DNA of 64,000 nt from JBGOTP01 sp963717075 (GCA_963717075.1 CAVQVI010000002.1:122218-186217), one strand, 5' to 3'; shown: positions 18,059 through 26,255, counted from the first letter of the stretch. Made by a program: numbers and translations. Notes: a model not told the origin generated them from the sequence alone.

Positions 18059-19105
18059 ATGAGAGGTCGATATGTTGCGTGCCTCGGGCTGGCGGGGATG
18101 CTGTGGCTTGCGGCGCAACCGGCCGATGCCCAGACGTCCTCGGGCAATAAGAAGAGCGCGGCCGTGCCTCGGACGCCGTGGGGGCATCCCGATCTTCAGG
18201 GGATCTGGACGACCGATGCGGAACAGGGTGTTCCAATCGAGCGGCCTGCTGAGTTTGGCGACCGGCCGCTCCTGAACGAGCGCGAGCTGGCCAAGCGCGA
18301 CGCGGAGCTCAAGAAGCGTGCGCGCGACGACAAGGAAGATCGCGTCGAGCTCGGTAAGACCACAGGCGAGGGGTCGAAGGTGCAGTCGGGCGATGGACCG
18401 GAGCACTGGTACGAGATGGGCAAGAACATCTCGCCGCGTACGTCGCTCGTCCTCGATCCGCCGAACGGGCGCATTCCGCCTTACACGCCAGAGGGGAAGA
18501 AGCGGCTCGCCGTGCAGAACGACAAGGGCAGCTTCCGGAACAACAGCACGGGTCCCTGGGATGGACCGGAAGATCTGGATCTGCGGGACCGCTGCATCAC
18601 GCGCGGCCTACCGCGCACCTGGTTTCCGAGCGCCTACAACAACGGATTCCAGATCGTCCAGACTCCCGACAACGTCGTCGTCTACTACGAGCGACTCCAC
18701 GAGGCGCGCGTGATTCCGCTCGACGGCCGTCCACATGCGGGCCCCCAGGTGCGAGAGTACACGGGCGATTCTCGCGGGCGTTGGGAGGGGGACACCCTCG
18801 TCGTGGACGTGACCAATTTCTCCGACAAGTCCGAGTTCTACGGTTCCGCCGAGAATCTGCACGTCACCGAACGCTATACGCGCGTTGGCGATGCGATCGA
18901 GGTGAGGTTCACCGTCGAGGATTCGACGACCTGGACGAAACCCTGGACGGCGATGGTCACCGGCCGCAAGGATCCCGACTATTGGCAGATCTTCGAGTAC
19001 GCGTGCCACGAGGGGAACTACGGGCTGCGCAATATCCTCAGCGGCGCCCGCGCGCAGGACAAGGCCGACCAGGAAGCTGCCAGGAAGACTTCGTCGAAGC
19101 AGTAA
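18059..19105 (+). CDS. Secreted protein of unknown function, GRWEGD-motif family
   Basis: Intact representative of a secreted family abundant in this window; I know no function for it. The signal peptide is MRGRYVACLGLAGMLWLAAQPADAQ. Conserved blocks in order: PRTPWGHPDLQGIWTTD, ERPAEF, DPPNGRIPPYTPEGKKR, CITRGLPRTWFPSAYNNGF, HEARVIPLDGRPH, GDSRGRWEGDTLVVDVTNF, ERYTR, TTWTKPWT and FEYACHEGNYGLRNILSGAR. The invariant-looking Asp, Glu, His and Cys residues suggest a binding or catalytic site rather than a purely structural role. ATG 18059 is chosen because GGGGG sits six bases upstream; ATG 18053 is the alternative. It lies about 70 bases after the related gene and probably in the same transcript. 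Confidence 0.8.
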   Translation: MRGRYVACLGLAGMLWLAAQPADAQTSSGNKKSAAVPRTPWGHPDLQGIWTTDAEQGVPIERPAEFGDRPLLNERELAKRDAELKKRARDDKEDRVELGKTTGEGSKVQSGDGPEHWYEMGKNISPRTSLVLDPPNGRIPPYTPEGKKRLAVQNDKGSFRNNSTGPWDGPEDLDLRDRCITRGLPRTWFPSAYNNGFQIVQTPDNVVVYYERLHEARVIPLDGRPHAGPQVREYTGDSRGRWEGDTLVVDVTNFSDKSEFYGSAENLHVTERYTRVGDAIEVRFTVEDSTTWTKPWTAMVTGRKDPDYWQIFEYACHEGNYGLRNILSGARAQDKADQEAARKTSSKQ

Positions 19106-19459
19106 AGACGAGGGGCGTGCGCACGGTCAGGGTCGAGCGCTTCTTGTTGGCGCTGTGAACGAGTTAGTGGATTCGCCATCGTGAAGTGCTGACGACCCTG
19201 ACGTCGTCCACAAACACGCGATCCAATGGAACGAGGCCGGCGTGATTGACACTGCGCCGGCGGTTCCTCTGGCCCACTCGGAATCTTGCCGCTCCGTCGG
19301 ATAGACGCCCCACTTCCGACGGTACGTCCCTATATCACGGACCGGACCTCAAGGCTCCACAGACCCTCGGCCGAGCAATGAGACACGACGCGATCGGGCC
19401 GCGGCATGATCGTCGGCTCGGCTGTGAGAACTGGGACAAGACGACTGCGGGATTCTTGC
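19106..19459. other. Intergenic region upstream of the MazEF-type locus, no gene recognised
   Basis: About 350 bases with no convincing coding frame. The 3' end leads into AT-rich repeats that probably control the toxin-antitoxin pair. Confidence 0.5.
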
Positions 19460-19492
19460 GTATATATTCCAGAGTATACTTGGCAATATACT
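19460..19492 (+). promoter_or_regulatory. Probable autoregulatory operator/promoter of the MazEF-type pair
   Basis: An AT-rich island in GC-rich DNA just before the antitoxin start. It contains the inverted repeat AGTATA (19473-19478), 8 bases, TATACT (19487-19492), plus a third GTATA at 19460-19464. TATACT at 19475-19480 or 19487-19492 could serve as a -10 box. Ribbon-helix-helix antitoxins usually repress their own promoter through such short repeats, so this is inferred to be the operator. No good -35 is visible. Confidence 0.55.
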
Positions 19493-19502
19493 GCGAGGCC
19501 AG

Positions 19503-19739
19503 ATGGGAAAGCCGTTGATGATCCAAGAGGACGATAACCGGCGAATCGAGGAGCTCAAGAGGCGGCTCAGCGCTCGCAGCAAGGTGGACGTTGTTCGGGC
19601 GGGGCTCACGTTGCTGGAGCGCGAGGCCGAACGGCAGGCGCGAGTCGAGCGTTGGCGGCGCGCCGCACGGTTGGCCGGTCCGAGTAGTCGTGCGGTCAAT
19701 GCTGAGTTCCGTATGCATTCCAGGTTGAAGAAGGTGTGA
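19503..19739 (+). CDS. Ribbon-helix-helix antitoxin (MazE/CopG-like)
   Basis: Small basic protein of 78 residues. The N-terminal MIQEDDNRRIEELKRRLSARSKVDVVRAGLTLLEREAE fits a ribbon-helix-helix DNA-binding domain; the C-terminal part is Arg-rich and probably wraps the toxin. Its stop overlaps the toxin's GTG start by four bases, the classical arrangement for toxin-antitoxin pairs. Expected role: neutralise the MazF-like RNase and repress the promoter at the AT-rich repeats immediately upstream. The specific antitoxin subfamily is not certain. Confidence 0.75.
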   Translation: MGKPLMIQEDDNRRIEELKRRLSARSKVDVVRAGLTLLEREAERQARVERWRRAARLAGPSSRAVNAEFRMHSRLKKV

Positions 19740-20089
19740 CCACGGTTCCGCGGCGGTGGCACGTCTACGTCGTTGACCTCGAACCCCGCGTGGGAACCAA
19801 GCCCGGCAAACAGCGGCCCTGTGTCGCGATTCAACCGACGGAGTTTGCGGAAGCCGGGCTGGACGGCACCGTCGTTCTGCCGCTGACGAGGAACGTTGTT
19901 CACGGCGCCGCGTTCCCCCTGCGCGTGCGTGTGCACAAAGGTACCGCCGGCTTAGGGAGCGACAGCGACATCCTCGTCGACCAGATGCTTGCATGGGACA
20001 ACACGCTGTTTCGGCGCGAACTCGGGGTGCTGCCTGACGGTTTACAAGAGGAGGTGAGAGCGGCCCTCCGCGAGTTCCTCGATCTCTAA
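19736..20089 (+). CDS. mazF: MazF/PemK-family endoribonuclease toxin
   Basis: 117-residue toxin of the PemK/MazF SH3-like barrel family, which cleaves mRNA at short sequence motifs. Family features: RRWHVYVVDLEPRVGTKPGKQRPCVAIQ at the N-terminus (the basic residue and the G-K-x-R-P loop), then GTVVLPLTRNVV (T near the second strand) and DSDILVDQMLAWD (the D-Q-x-x-x-D motif), followed by a C-terminal helix. Starts with GTG overlapping the antitoxin stop (GTGA), so the two are translationally coupled. The gene is intact, unlike the neighbouring Phd/VapC remnants. Confidence 0.85.
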   Translation: MTTVPRRWHVYVVDLEPRVGTKPGKQRPCVAIQPTEFAEAGLDGTVVLPLTRNVVHGAAFPLRVRVHKGTAGLGSDSDILVDQMLAWDNTLFRRELGVLPDGLQEEVRAALREFLDL

Positions 20090-20131
20090 CCGAAAGCTGT
20101 GTAGGGTGCATTCTGAATCCCGGCCAACACC

Positions 20132-20194
20132 CACGCTTTCGCGCTCTTGAACGTAGCGCTTCGCCACGGCGCTTGCGTCGAAGTACCGAATCAG
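20132..20194 (-). pseudogene. VapC (PIN-domain toxin) N-terminal stub
   Basis: Immediately after, and overlapping, the Phd antitoxin stop codon on the minus strand, the frame from CTG 20194 reads IRYFDASAVAKRYVQERESV. This is the typical start of VapC PIN-domain ribonucleases (YFDxSAxxKxYxxE, with the first catalytic Asp). Similarity then ends abruptly and the MazF gene, in the opposite orientation, begins about 40 bases away. The remaining ~110 residues of a VapC are missing, so only a fossil of the toxin remains. Confidence 0.6.
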
Positions 20195-20477
20195 AACCGA
20201 TCCTCGCGATCCTCGCCGATCGCATCCCCAGCCGATCCGCCGCGGCTGTGGATTGGTCGGAACGCCGGCAGACCGTCACGGGTCGGCAGCGTCACGGTTC
20301 CCTTCGTGGACAGCTTGAGAAGCGCTGAAGGCAGTGAGTCGTGGGAGGGGAGTGGTCGCAGCTCTGCGACGGGCTCACCACGGTCAGTCACGACCAACGT
20401 CCGTCCTTCTCGAACACGCTGAAGGTATGTCCCGAGGTGGGTCTTCAGCTCGCGCGCGCCGAGACATTGCGTGCCAT
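20191..20477 (-). pseudogene. Phd/YefM-family antitoxin, frameshifted (VapB-type partner of the lost VapC)
   Basis: The frame ending at 20191 reads LKTHLGTYLQRVREGRTLVVTDRGEPVAELRPLP and ends EDREDRF, which is characteristic of prevent-host-death antitoxins paired with VapC. The N-terminus MARNVSAR is in another frame starting at ATG 20477. A surplus CG dinucleotide in the CGCGCG run near 20450-20456 separates the two; removing it gives MARNVSARELKTHLGTYL, a normal antitoxin start. It is either a slippage mutation or a sequencing error. Since the toxin is truncated too, real decay is plausible. Confidence 0.65.
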
Positions 20478-20679
20478 GTAGTCATTGTGACCACATTGAG
20501 TGGTGGGGTGTCAAAATGCTGTCGCCACGACGCATTGGCTGGACTCTCACGTGAAGGTGGTTCCCGGTGGAGGTTATGACGGTCGAGCGTCCAGACGCGT
20601 TCCTCGGGATAGTACACACTGATCAGGAGATTCACGTCCGAGGCTATCGACATCATCGGCCGAATGGCCGCGAAGGGGC

Positions 20680-23226
20680 ATGTTGTCCAACGGTTGGTTT
20701 CGATCTGCGCTGTCATTGAAGATGCGACGAGTCGTGGTGGTTGGCGGGATAGGGCTATTCATGCAACCGGCCGCCGCGATGGCGCAATCGGCGCCGCCAC
20801 AGAATCCGCCACCGGCCAATCCTCCGATCTTCAAGGTGGAAGTGATCGAAGCGACCCCGTTGCCAGGGTTGGACCTCAAACTGGATCAAGTTCCGGCTCC
20901 CGTCCAGACAGCCGAGGGTGCCGACATCGAGGCCAGTGGCACGCTCGACTTGTCCGATTTTCTCAATCGCCGATTCAACGGGGTGTTCGTCAACGAAATG
21001 CAAAACAATCCGTTCCAGCCCGATCTGAACTACCGAGGGTACACAGCGTCGCCGGTGCTCGGCACACCTCAAGGGTTATCGATCTATATGGATGGCGTGC
21101 GCCTCAACCAGCCGTTTGGCGACGTGGTCAGCTGGGATCTGATTCCGCGCTTGGCCATCGGATCGATGACGCTCATGCCAGGCTCCAATCCCTTGTTCGG
21201 CCTGAACACGCTCGGCGGGGCGTTGTCCATCCAGACCAAGGACGGTCGGAGCAATCCGGGAACGACCGTTCGCGCGATCTACGGCAGCCATGTCCGTCGA
21301 GCGGTTGAGTTCGAGCACGGCGGGAGTCGGTCGACAGGGCTCAACTGGTACGTGGCGGGCAATCTGTTTGCGGAAGATGGGTGGCGGGACGATTCGCCGT
21401 CAGATGTCGGCCAGCTCTTCGGAAAACTGGGCCGGCATCAAGACAACAGCGACACCGCGCTCTCCTTTGCATACGCCGACAACTCGCTGGCCGGCAACGG
21501 ACTGCAGGAACAACGATTCCTTGCTCGCGACTTCGCGAGCGTCTACACCAAGCCAGACGAGACCGACAATCGCTCTCTCTTGTTCAATCTGACGACTCGG
21601 CACGATTGGAGCCGGACTCTGACATTCACCGGCAATGGGTACTATCGACGCATTCGAACGAACACGTTCAATGGGGACATCAACGACGACTCCCTCGACC
21701 AAGCGGTCTACCAGCCCACCGCGGCCGATCAGCTGGCACTCGCGGCTGCTGGTTACACGGGATTTCCCACGAGCGGCGAGAACGCCTCCAATACCCCGTT
21801 TCCGTACTGGCGCTGCATTGGCAACGTCCTGCGTCAGGACGAACCGGGCAAGAAATGCAACGGGTTACTGAATCGGAGCGACACGCTTCAGCACAACTAC
21901 GGTGTATCCGGACAAGTCACGCGGCGGGACTGGCTGACGAAAGGCAACACGCTCACCGTGGGCGCAGGCTATGACGGCGGTCGCTCGTCCTTTGATCAAT
22001 CGACACAGCTCGCGTACCTGAATCCCGATCGAGGTCTCACCGGCTTGGATGCGTACGCGGACGGCGTGACCGGTGGGAACGTCGATGGTGAGCCTTACGA
22101 CAATCGGGTGGGTCTTGATGGCCATGTGAATACTGGAAGCGTGTTTGCGTCCGACGTGTGGACGGTGCACGAGGTCTGGAACGTCACGCTGTCGGCACGA
22201 TTCAACCGGACCGGCATCAATAACATCGATCGGATCAATCCTGGCGGTGGACCCGGCTCGCTGGACGGTGAACACGCGTACAGCCGGCTCAACCCCGCGG
22301 CCGGTGTGACCTTCAGTCCGATCCGCGATCTGAACCTCTATGCGGGTTACAGCGAGGGAAGCCGGGCACCGACCTCACTTGAGCTGGGTTGCGCGGATCC
22401 GACGCAGCCGTGCAAATTGCCGAACGCTCTGGCAGGCGATCCACCCCTGAATCAGGTGGTGACTCGAACGGCAGAGGTCGGTGTGCGTGGCACACGCGGA
22501 AGCCTTTCGTGGAATGCCGGATTCTTTCACGCGAACAATTCGGACGACATCCTCTTTGTCGCGTCCGAGCAAACCGGGTTTGGATATTTCAAGAATTTCG
22601 GCAGCACCCGTCGCCAGGGGATCGAGCTCGGGATCAACGCTCGAAAGGGGCGCGTGAGCGGTGGTGCCGGTTACACCTGGCTCAACGCGACGTTTCAGAG
22701 TGCCGAGACGATCGATGGAACAGGGAACAGCACCAATGACGCCGCGGCCGCCGGCGGCAAGGGTCTCGAGGGGACCATCGACATCGAGCCAGGTGACCAC
22801 ATCCCGCTCATTCCCCGGCACATGCTGAAAGTGTTTGCTGATGTCCAGATTGGACCGAAGCTTACCGTCGATCTCGATCTGATCGCCGCGTCAGGCGTGT
22901 ACGCACGGGGAAACGAAAACAACGTGAGTCAGCCGGATGGGACCTACTATCTCGGACCTGGTTCAACACCGGCGTACGGGATTGTGAACCTCGGAGCGCG
23001 CTACGATCTCACCAAGTGGCTTCAGGTGATCGCGCAGATCAATAACCTGTTCGACGCACACTACTACACGGCGGCACAGCTGCAGGGCACCGGATTTACC
23101 AGTGCGGGCAATTACATCGCGAGGCCGCTCCCGGCAATTGGGGGCGAGTTCCCCGTTCAGCAAGCGACGTTCTACGCGCCGGGCGCGCCAAGGACGTACT
23201 GGATTGGCACGCGCGCGACGTTCTAA
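20680..23226 (+). CDS. TonB-dependent receptor
   Basis: Outer-membrane active transporter of 848 residues. A hydrophobic signal region (MRRVVVVGGIGLFMQPAAAMAQ) follows a short N-terminal extension; the start could be ATG 20722 instead, and neither has a good ribosome binding site. The plug domain is clear (ASGTLDLSDFLNRRFNGVFV, LGTPQGLSIYMDGVRLNQPF, LFGLNTLGGALSIQTKDG). The barrel follows with NNLFDAHYYTAAQLQ near the end and the terminal residue Phe (GTRATF). No carboxypeptidase-regulatory domain, so it differs from the receptor at 2-5.6 kb. The frame is intact. The substrate is not inferable; DUF-free plugs of this type are often siderophore or organic-ligand receptors. Confidence 0.85.
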   Translation: MLSNGWFRSALSLKMRRVVVVGGIGLFMQPAAAMAQSAPPQNPPPANPPIFKVEVIEATPLPGLDLKLDQVPAPVQTAEGADIEASGTLDLSDFLNRRFNGVFVNEMQNNPFQPDLNYRGYTASPVLGTPQGLSIYMDGVRLNQPFGDVVSWDLIPRLAIGSMTLMPGSNPLFGLNTLGGALSIQTKDGRSNPGTTVRAIYGSHVRRAVEFEHGGSRSTGLNWYVAGNLFAEDGWRDDSPSDVGQLFGKLGRHQDNSDTALSFAYADNSLAGNGLQEQRFLARDFASVYTKPDETDNRSLLFNLTTRHDWSRTLTFTGNGYYRRIRTNTFNGDINDDSLDQAVYQPTAADQLALAAAGYTGFPTSGENASNTPFPYWRCIGNVLRQDEPGKKCNGLLNRSDTLQHNYGVSGQVTRRDWLTKGNTLTVGAGYDGGRSSFDQSTQLAYLNPDRGLTGLDAYADGVTGGNVDGEPYDNRVGLDGHVNTGSVFASDVWTVHEVWNVTLSARFNRTGINNIDRINPGGGPGSLDGEHAYSRLNPAAGVTFSPIRDLNLYAGYSEGSRAPTSLELGCADPTQPCKLPNALAGDPPLNQVVTRTAEVGVRGTRGSLSWNAGFFHANNSDDILFVASEQTGFGYFKNFGSTRRQGIELGINARKGRVSGGAGYTWLNATFQSAETIDGTGNSTNDAAAAGGKGLEGTIDIEPGDHIPLIPRHMLKVFADVQIGPKLTVDLDLIAASGVYARGNENNVSQPDGTYYLGPGSTPAYGIVNLGARYDLTKWLQVIAQINNLFDAHYYTAAQLQGTGFTSAGNYIARPLPAIGGEFPVQQATFYAPGAPRTYWIGTRATF

Positions 23227-23359
23227 TTGCCCAGTTGAGATCCCGTCGGATTGGGTCTCAGTTCGGAGAACCCAGCCATACCTGGGCTCTGTCCTAGGCC
23301 GCCGGATCAGCCAGGGTGCACCAAGTTAGGACCGCAAATCCTGGCGTCCCCTCAATAGG

Positions 23360-23401
23360 TTGACAATGTGACCAGTAGTACGTATAGTGACCGCTAGTCA
23401 C
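23360..23401 (+). promoter_or_regulatory. Sigma-70 promoter with overlapping operator for the TetR gene
   Basis: TTGACA (23360-23365), a 17-base spacer and TATAGT (23383-23388) make a near-consensus promoter. The predicted transcription start near 23395 leaves a leader of only about 7 bases before ATG 23402. The operator-like repeat GTGAC-N5-GTCAC (23387-23401) covers the -10 box and the start point, and a related GTGACCAGTAGT lies at 23368-23379. The same core appears before the hydrolase gene at 24.07 kb, which suggests autorepression plus control of the hydrolase by the TetR protein. Confidence 0.75.
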
Positions 23402-24049
23402 ATGGGCATTCAAGATCGCAAAGCTCGAGAGTTCCAGCGTCGCGAGGACGACATTCTCCAAGCAGCACTCGCCTTGTCGAACCGTGACGACTGGCAAGCC
23501 GTCACAATCGACCAAATCGCCCAGAAGGCCGAAATTGGGAAGGGCACGGTCTACAAGCATTTCCCGAGCAAGGACGACATCTACGCGCGTCTCGCCGTCA
23601 CCTTCCACCGACTCGTCTTGCAGCGATTGAAGGCGATCGATCCGGCACTGCCGACGCTGGAGAAGCTTCGCGAAATCGTGAAGGTGTTTTGGGAGATGTA
23701 CAGCCGGCACCTCGAGTATCAGCGGGTGGTGGACTACTGCCAGCGGCCAGACTTTCAGCGGTCGGTGAGCGCCGAGACGCGGCGCGTGATGCAAGCCGCC
23801 GACGGGGGGATGACCGAGGTGATCCACGGTCTCGTTCAGCAGGGCATCGCGGAAGGCGTGCTGCCGAACCGCCCCCTGCCGCTGATGTTGTTTGGTGCGC
23901 AAGCGGCCCTGACGGGCGCGGTGAAGCTCCTCTGGATCGGCTGCTTGTCCGGGCCGAAGGACCCGTACCTCGATGAGCTCACGGCGTTCATTCTCGCTGG
24001 CCTGACGCGCCACGCGCCAACGTCGTCGCGGTTGAAGAAGCCGGCCTAA
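23402..24049 (+). CDS. TetR-family transcriptional repressor
   Basis: Cytoplasmic regulator of about 215 residues. The N-terminal helix-turn-helix is typical (ILQAALALSNRDDWQAVTIDQIAQKAEIGKGTVYKHFPSKDDIYARL). The C-terminal ligand domain is all-helical and unassigned. The in-frame GTG at 23387 overlaps the -10 box, so ATG 23402 is the realistic start, giving an almost leaderless mRNA. Operator-like TGAC-N5-GTCA sites occur both here and before the downstream alpha/beta hydrolase, so it likely represses itself and that gene. The inducer is unknown but may be a lipid or ester handled by the hydrolase. Confidence 0.88.
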   Translation: MGIQDRKAREFQRREDDILQAALALSNRDDWQAVTIDQIAQKAEIGKGTVYKHFPSKDDIYARLAVTFHRLVLQRLKAIDPALPTLEKLREIVKVFWEMYSRHLEYQRVVDYCQRPDFQRSVSAETRRVMQAADGGMTEVIHGLVQQGIAEGVLPNRPLPLMLFGAQAALTGAVKLLWIGCLSGPKDPYLDELTAFILAGLTRHAPTSSRLKKPA

Positions 24050-24065
24050 ATTTTTTTGTCGCAGA

Positions 24066-24104
24066 TATGACCAGTAGTCACACTACGGATGATAGTCACA
24101 TTGT
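24066..24104 (+). promoter_or_regulatory. Second TetR operator cluster, upstream of the hydrolase
   Basis: TGACCAGTAGTCA (24068-24080) is a palindrome with TGAC/GTCA arms and the same core as the site before the tetR gene. A further half-site GATAGTCACATT follows at 24091-24102. The region ends with GGGAGG and ATG 24117. A run of seven T at 24051-24057 just after the tetR stop could contribute to termination, but I see no strong hairpin before it. Confidence 0.65.
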
Positions 24105-24116
24105 AGGGAGGTAGTG

Positions 24117-25586
24117 ATGAGAACGTTCGAAATGCTGCTATGGATGGTGAGCTCAGCGTGGGGCGCGTGGTGGGTGGTTCGGCACCCGGACCGCGGAATC
24201 AACGCGGGATTCGCATCGGCATCGCTGCTGATCGCCGCGCTCCACGTGGCGATCGAGGGTGCGCGGTTTCACATGGTCCCGACCTATGTGCTCATGGCAG
24301 GCTTATTCGCGCTAGCGGTGCGGCGAGCCAGGTCTGGGAGTGACCAACAGCGATCGCGTCGTTGGGCTCGAGTGGCCGTCGGCATGCCAGTCGCGGCATG
24401 GATCGCCGCGGCCGTCGCGCTTCCCATGCTCTTCCCAGTCTTCAGCTACGAAAAGCCGAGCGGTCCGTACGCGGTCGGCACTGCGGAATACGAGCTGAAG
24501 GATGATGTCCGAAACCGGGGTCTGGTCATTCAGGCGTGGTACCCGATCGCGCCCGGCGCGAAAGGTGCGCCGACGGGAATCACGTCCCGCCCGGACCTGT
24601 TGGAGGCTGCGTACGCCTCGTTCACCGGCCTCCCGAAGCCGCTGTTCGACAACCTTCGCTTGGTCAAGACGCACGCCATCCAGAACGCGCCGATGGCTCG
24701 CAACCGCGACCGATTTCCCGTCGTGCTGTTTTCGCACGGGCCGTTGAGCGCCAACCGTTCACAGAGCGTGTTTCAGATGGAAGCGCTGGCGAGTCGAGGC
24801 TTCATTGTCGTGGCCATCGACCACACGGGATATGCGTCGACGACGATCTTTCCAGATGGACATGCGGTGCCGGCGGACCCAAACGCCGCCTGGCCGGTGT
24901 TCGTCGATGCGAAGTCAACGGCGATGCTGAAAACCTGGGTGGCCGACGTGCGGTTTGTCATCGATCGGCTCGAGTCGCTGAATGAGCGCGATTCGAGCGG
25001 CCTGCTGGCGGGGCGGATGGACCTGTCGCGGATCGGATACGTAGGCGCGTCGTTCGGAGGATCAGTCGTCGTCCAGACACTGCTAGAGGAGCCGCGGATC
25101 CAAGCTGGCGTGGCCGAGGACGGCAAGCCCTATTTCTTCGACCAGACACTGACCGACCTTCGTCGGCCCCTGATGTATATGCAGTCGGCGGCGCCGTACA
25201 TCACGTCGACCGACGCGCAACTCGCCAAGTGGGGCCTGACGGTCGCTCGATTCAAGGTCGCCGAGCAGGACCACTATGCGAGGCAGATGCGGCTGTTCGG
25301 CGGTGCAAACGGCCCGATGTACAACGTGTACATCCGCCGCACGAATCACGTGACGTTCTCCGATCTGTATCTCATCATCGGATTCCCCGATTCCGAGCTC
25401 ATGAACATCCGACGGGCGCACAGAATCATCAACGACTACACCGTCGCCTTCTTCGATCGGTATCTCAATGGCGCGTCCAATCCACTCGTCGACGGACACA
25501 CACCCGGTCCCTATCAAGAGGTCACCGTCGCCTCCCGCAATGTGCGGTCCGTGGCACAATTTGCCGAAAACGAGAGCGGGCGATGA
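24117..25586 (+). CDS. Membrane-anchored alpha/beta hydrolase, platelet-activating-factor acetylhydrolase-like
   Basis: About 490 residues. The N-terminal third has three or four hydrophobic segments (MLLWMVSSAWGAWWVV; GFASASLLIAALHVAIEG; TYVLMAGLFALAVRR; GMPVAAWIAAAVALPMLFPVF). An exposed hydrolase domain follows: RNRGLVIQAWYPIAPGAKG, RFPVVLFSHGPLSANR (oxyanion region), a nucleophile elbow at GASFGGS, and a late His in RRTNHVTFSD. The order fits PAF-acetylhydrolase-like enzymes that cleave short acyl esters. GGGAGG five bases upstream supports ATG 24117; GTG 24114 is also in frame. TetR-type operator sites immediately upstream indicate control by the neighbouring repressor. Confidence 0.8.
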   Translation: MRTFEMLLWMVSSAWGAWWVVRHPDRGINAGFASASLLIAALHVAIEGARFHMVPTYVLMAGLFALAVRRARSGSDQQRSRRWARVAVGMPVAAWIAAAVALPMLFPVFSYEKPSGPYAVGTAEYELKDDVRNRGLVIQAWYPIAPGAKGAPTGITSRPDLLEAAYASFTGLPKPLFDNLRLVKTHAIQNAPMARNRDRFPVVLFSHGPLSANRSQSVFQMEALASRGFIVVAIDHTGYASTTIFPDGHAVPADPNAAWPVFVDAKSTAMLKTWVADVRFVIDRLESLNERDSSGLLAGRMDLSRIGYVGASFGGSVVVQTLLEEPRIQAGVAEDGKPYFFDQTLTDLRRPLMYMQSAAPYITSTDAQLAKWGLTVARFKVAEQDHYARQMRLFGGANGPMYNVYIRRTNHVTFSDLYLIIGFPDSELMNIRRAHRIINDYTVAFFDRYLNGASNPLVDGHTPGPYQEVTVASRNVRSVAQFAENESGR

Positions 25587-25675
25587 AGGTCGCGACTAGT
25601 TTGTTTGGGTGGTGCTCACGAGGTTGACCTGGTATCCAAGCATTCCGGAAGCGACCGATCGGGTAGGGTCGAAAC

Positions 25676-26244
25676 ATGCCTCAGCTCAAACCCCGATTGA
25701 CGGTCCGTGCGATCAGGCCGCTCGTGTCTGGCCTACGCCAGTCCGGACACGACGCGGCACCGATTCTCAGTGCGGTTGGGATCGATGAGGCGATGTTGAG
25801 CGACCCGGACGGTCGGGTGCCCACAAGCGTGGCGATGGCTCTTCTGGCCCGGGCGGTTGAGCACACCGGTGACGTCAACCTCGGCCTGCACCTCGCGGAG
25901 CACGCTGAACTCGGTTCCTTCGACGTCCACTTCTATGCGATGGCGTCAAGCCCGACGCTGCGCGCGGCGTACGAGCGTCTGTGCCGCTACCAGCGCTTGA
26001 TTCACGACACCAGCCGGGTTGACTTGGAGATCGGAGGTCAGCGGCGGTGCTTCGCCACCAGCTTGCTGGCGGCAAGCCGGCGCCGCGCCAGACAGCAGAA
26101 TTTTTGTTGACGGCGTGGGTGCGCGCCGGCCGGGTCGTGACGGGCGTCGACTGGACACGCCAGGAAGTCCACTTTCCCCACCCCGTTCGCCGGATTCCAG
26201 CGGGCCGCCCCCCTGGCCTTGCGCGCGCATTCCCCTACGCGCTA
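25676..26244 (+). pseudogene. AraC-family regulator, N-terminal half, cut by IS630
   Basis: The first 120 residues match the arabinose-binding-like domain of AraC regulators (LTVRAIRPLVSGLRQSGHD, DPDGRVPTSVAMALLARAVEHTGDVNLGLHLAEH, ASSPTLRAAYERLCRYQRLIHD). A frameshift near 26045 follows, after which the other frame reads LRHQLAGGKPAPRQTAEFLLTAWVR and GVDWTRQEVHFPHP, still family-like. The sequence is then interrupted at the TA at 26243-26244 by the IS630 element. The DNA-binding AraC helix-turn-helix half is not found beyond the element, so the gene is dead. Confidence 0.7.
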
Positions 26245-26255
26245 GTCTCCTGCGT
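26245..26255 (+). repeat. IS630 left terminal inverted repeat
   Basis: GTCTCCTGCGT, exact reverse complement of 27384-27394, preceded by the duplicated TA target. Confidence 0.85.
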
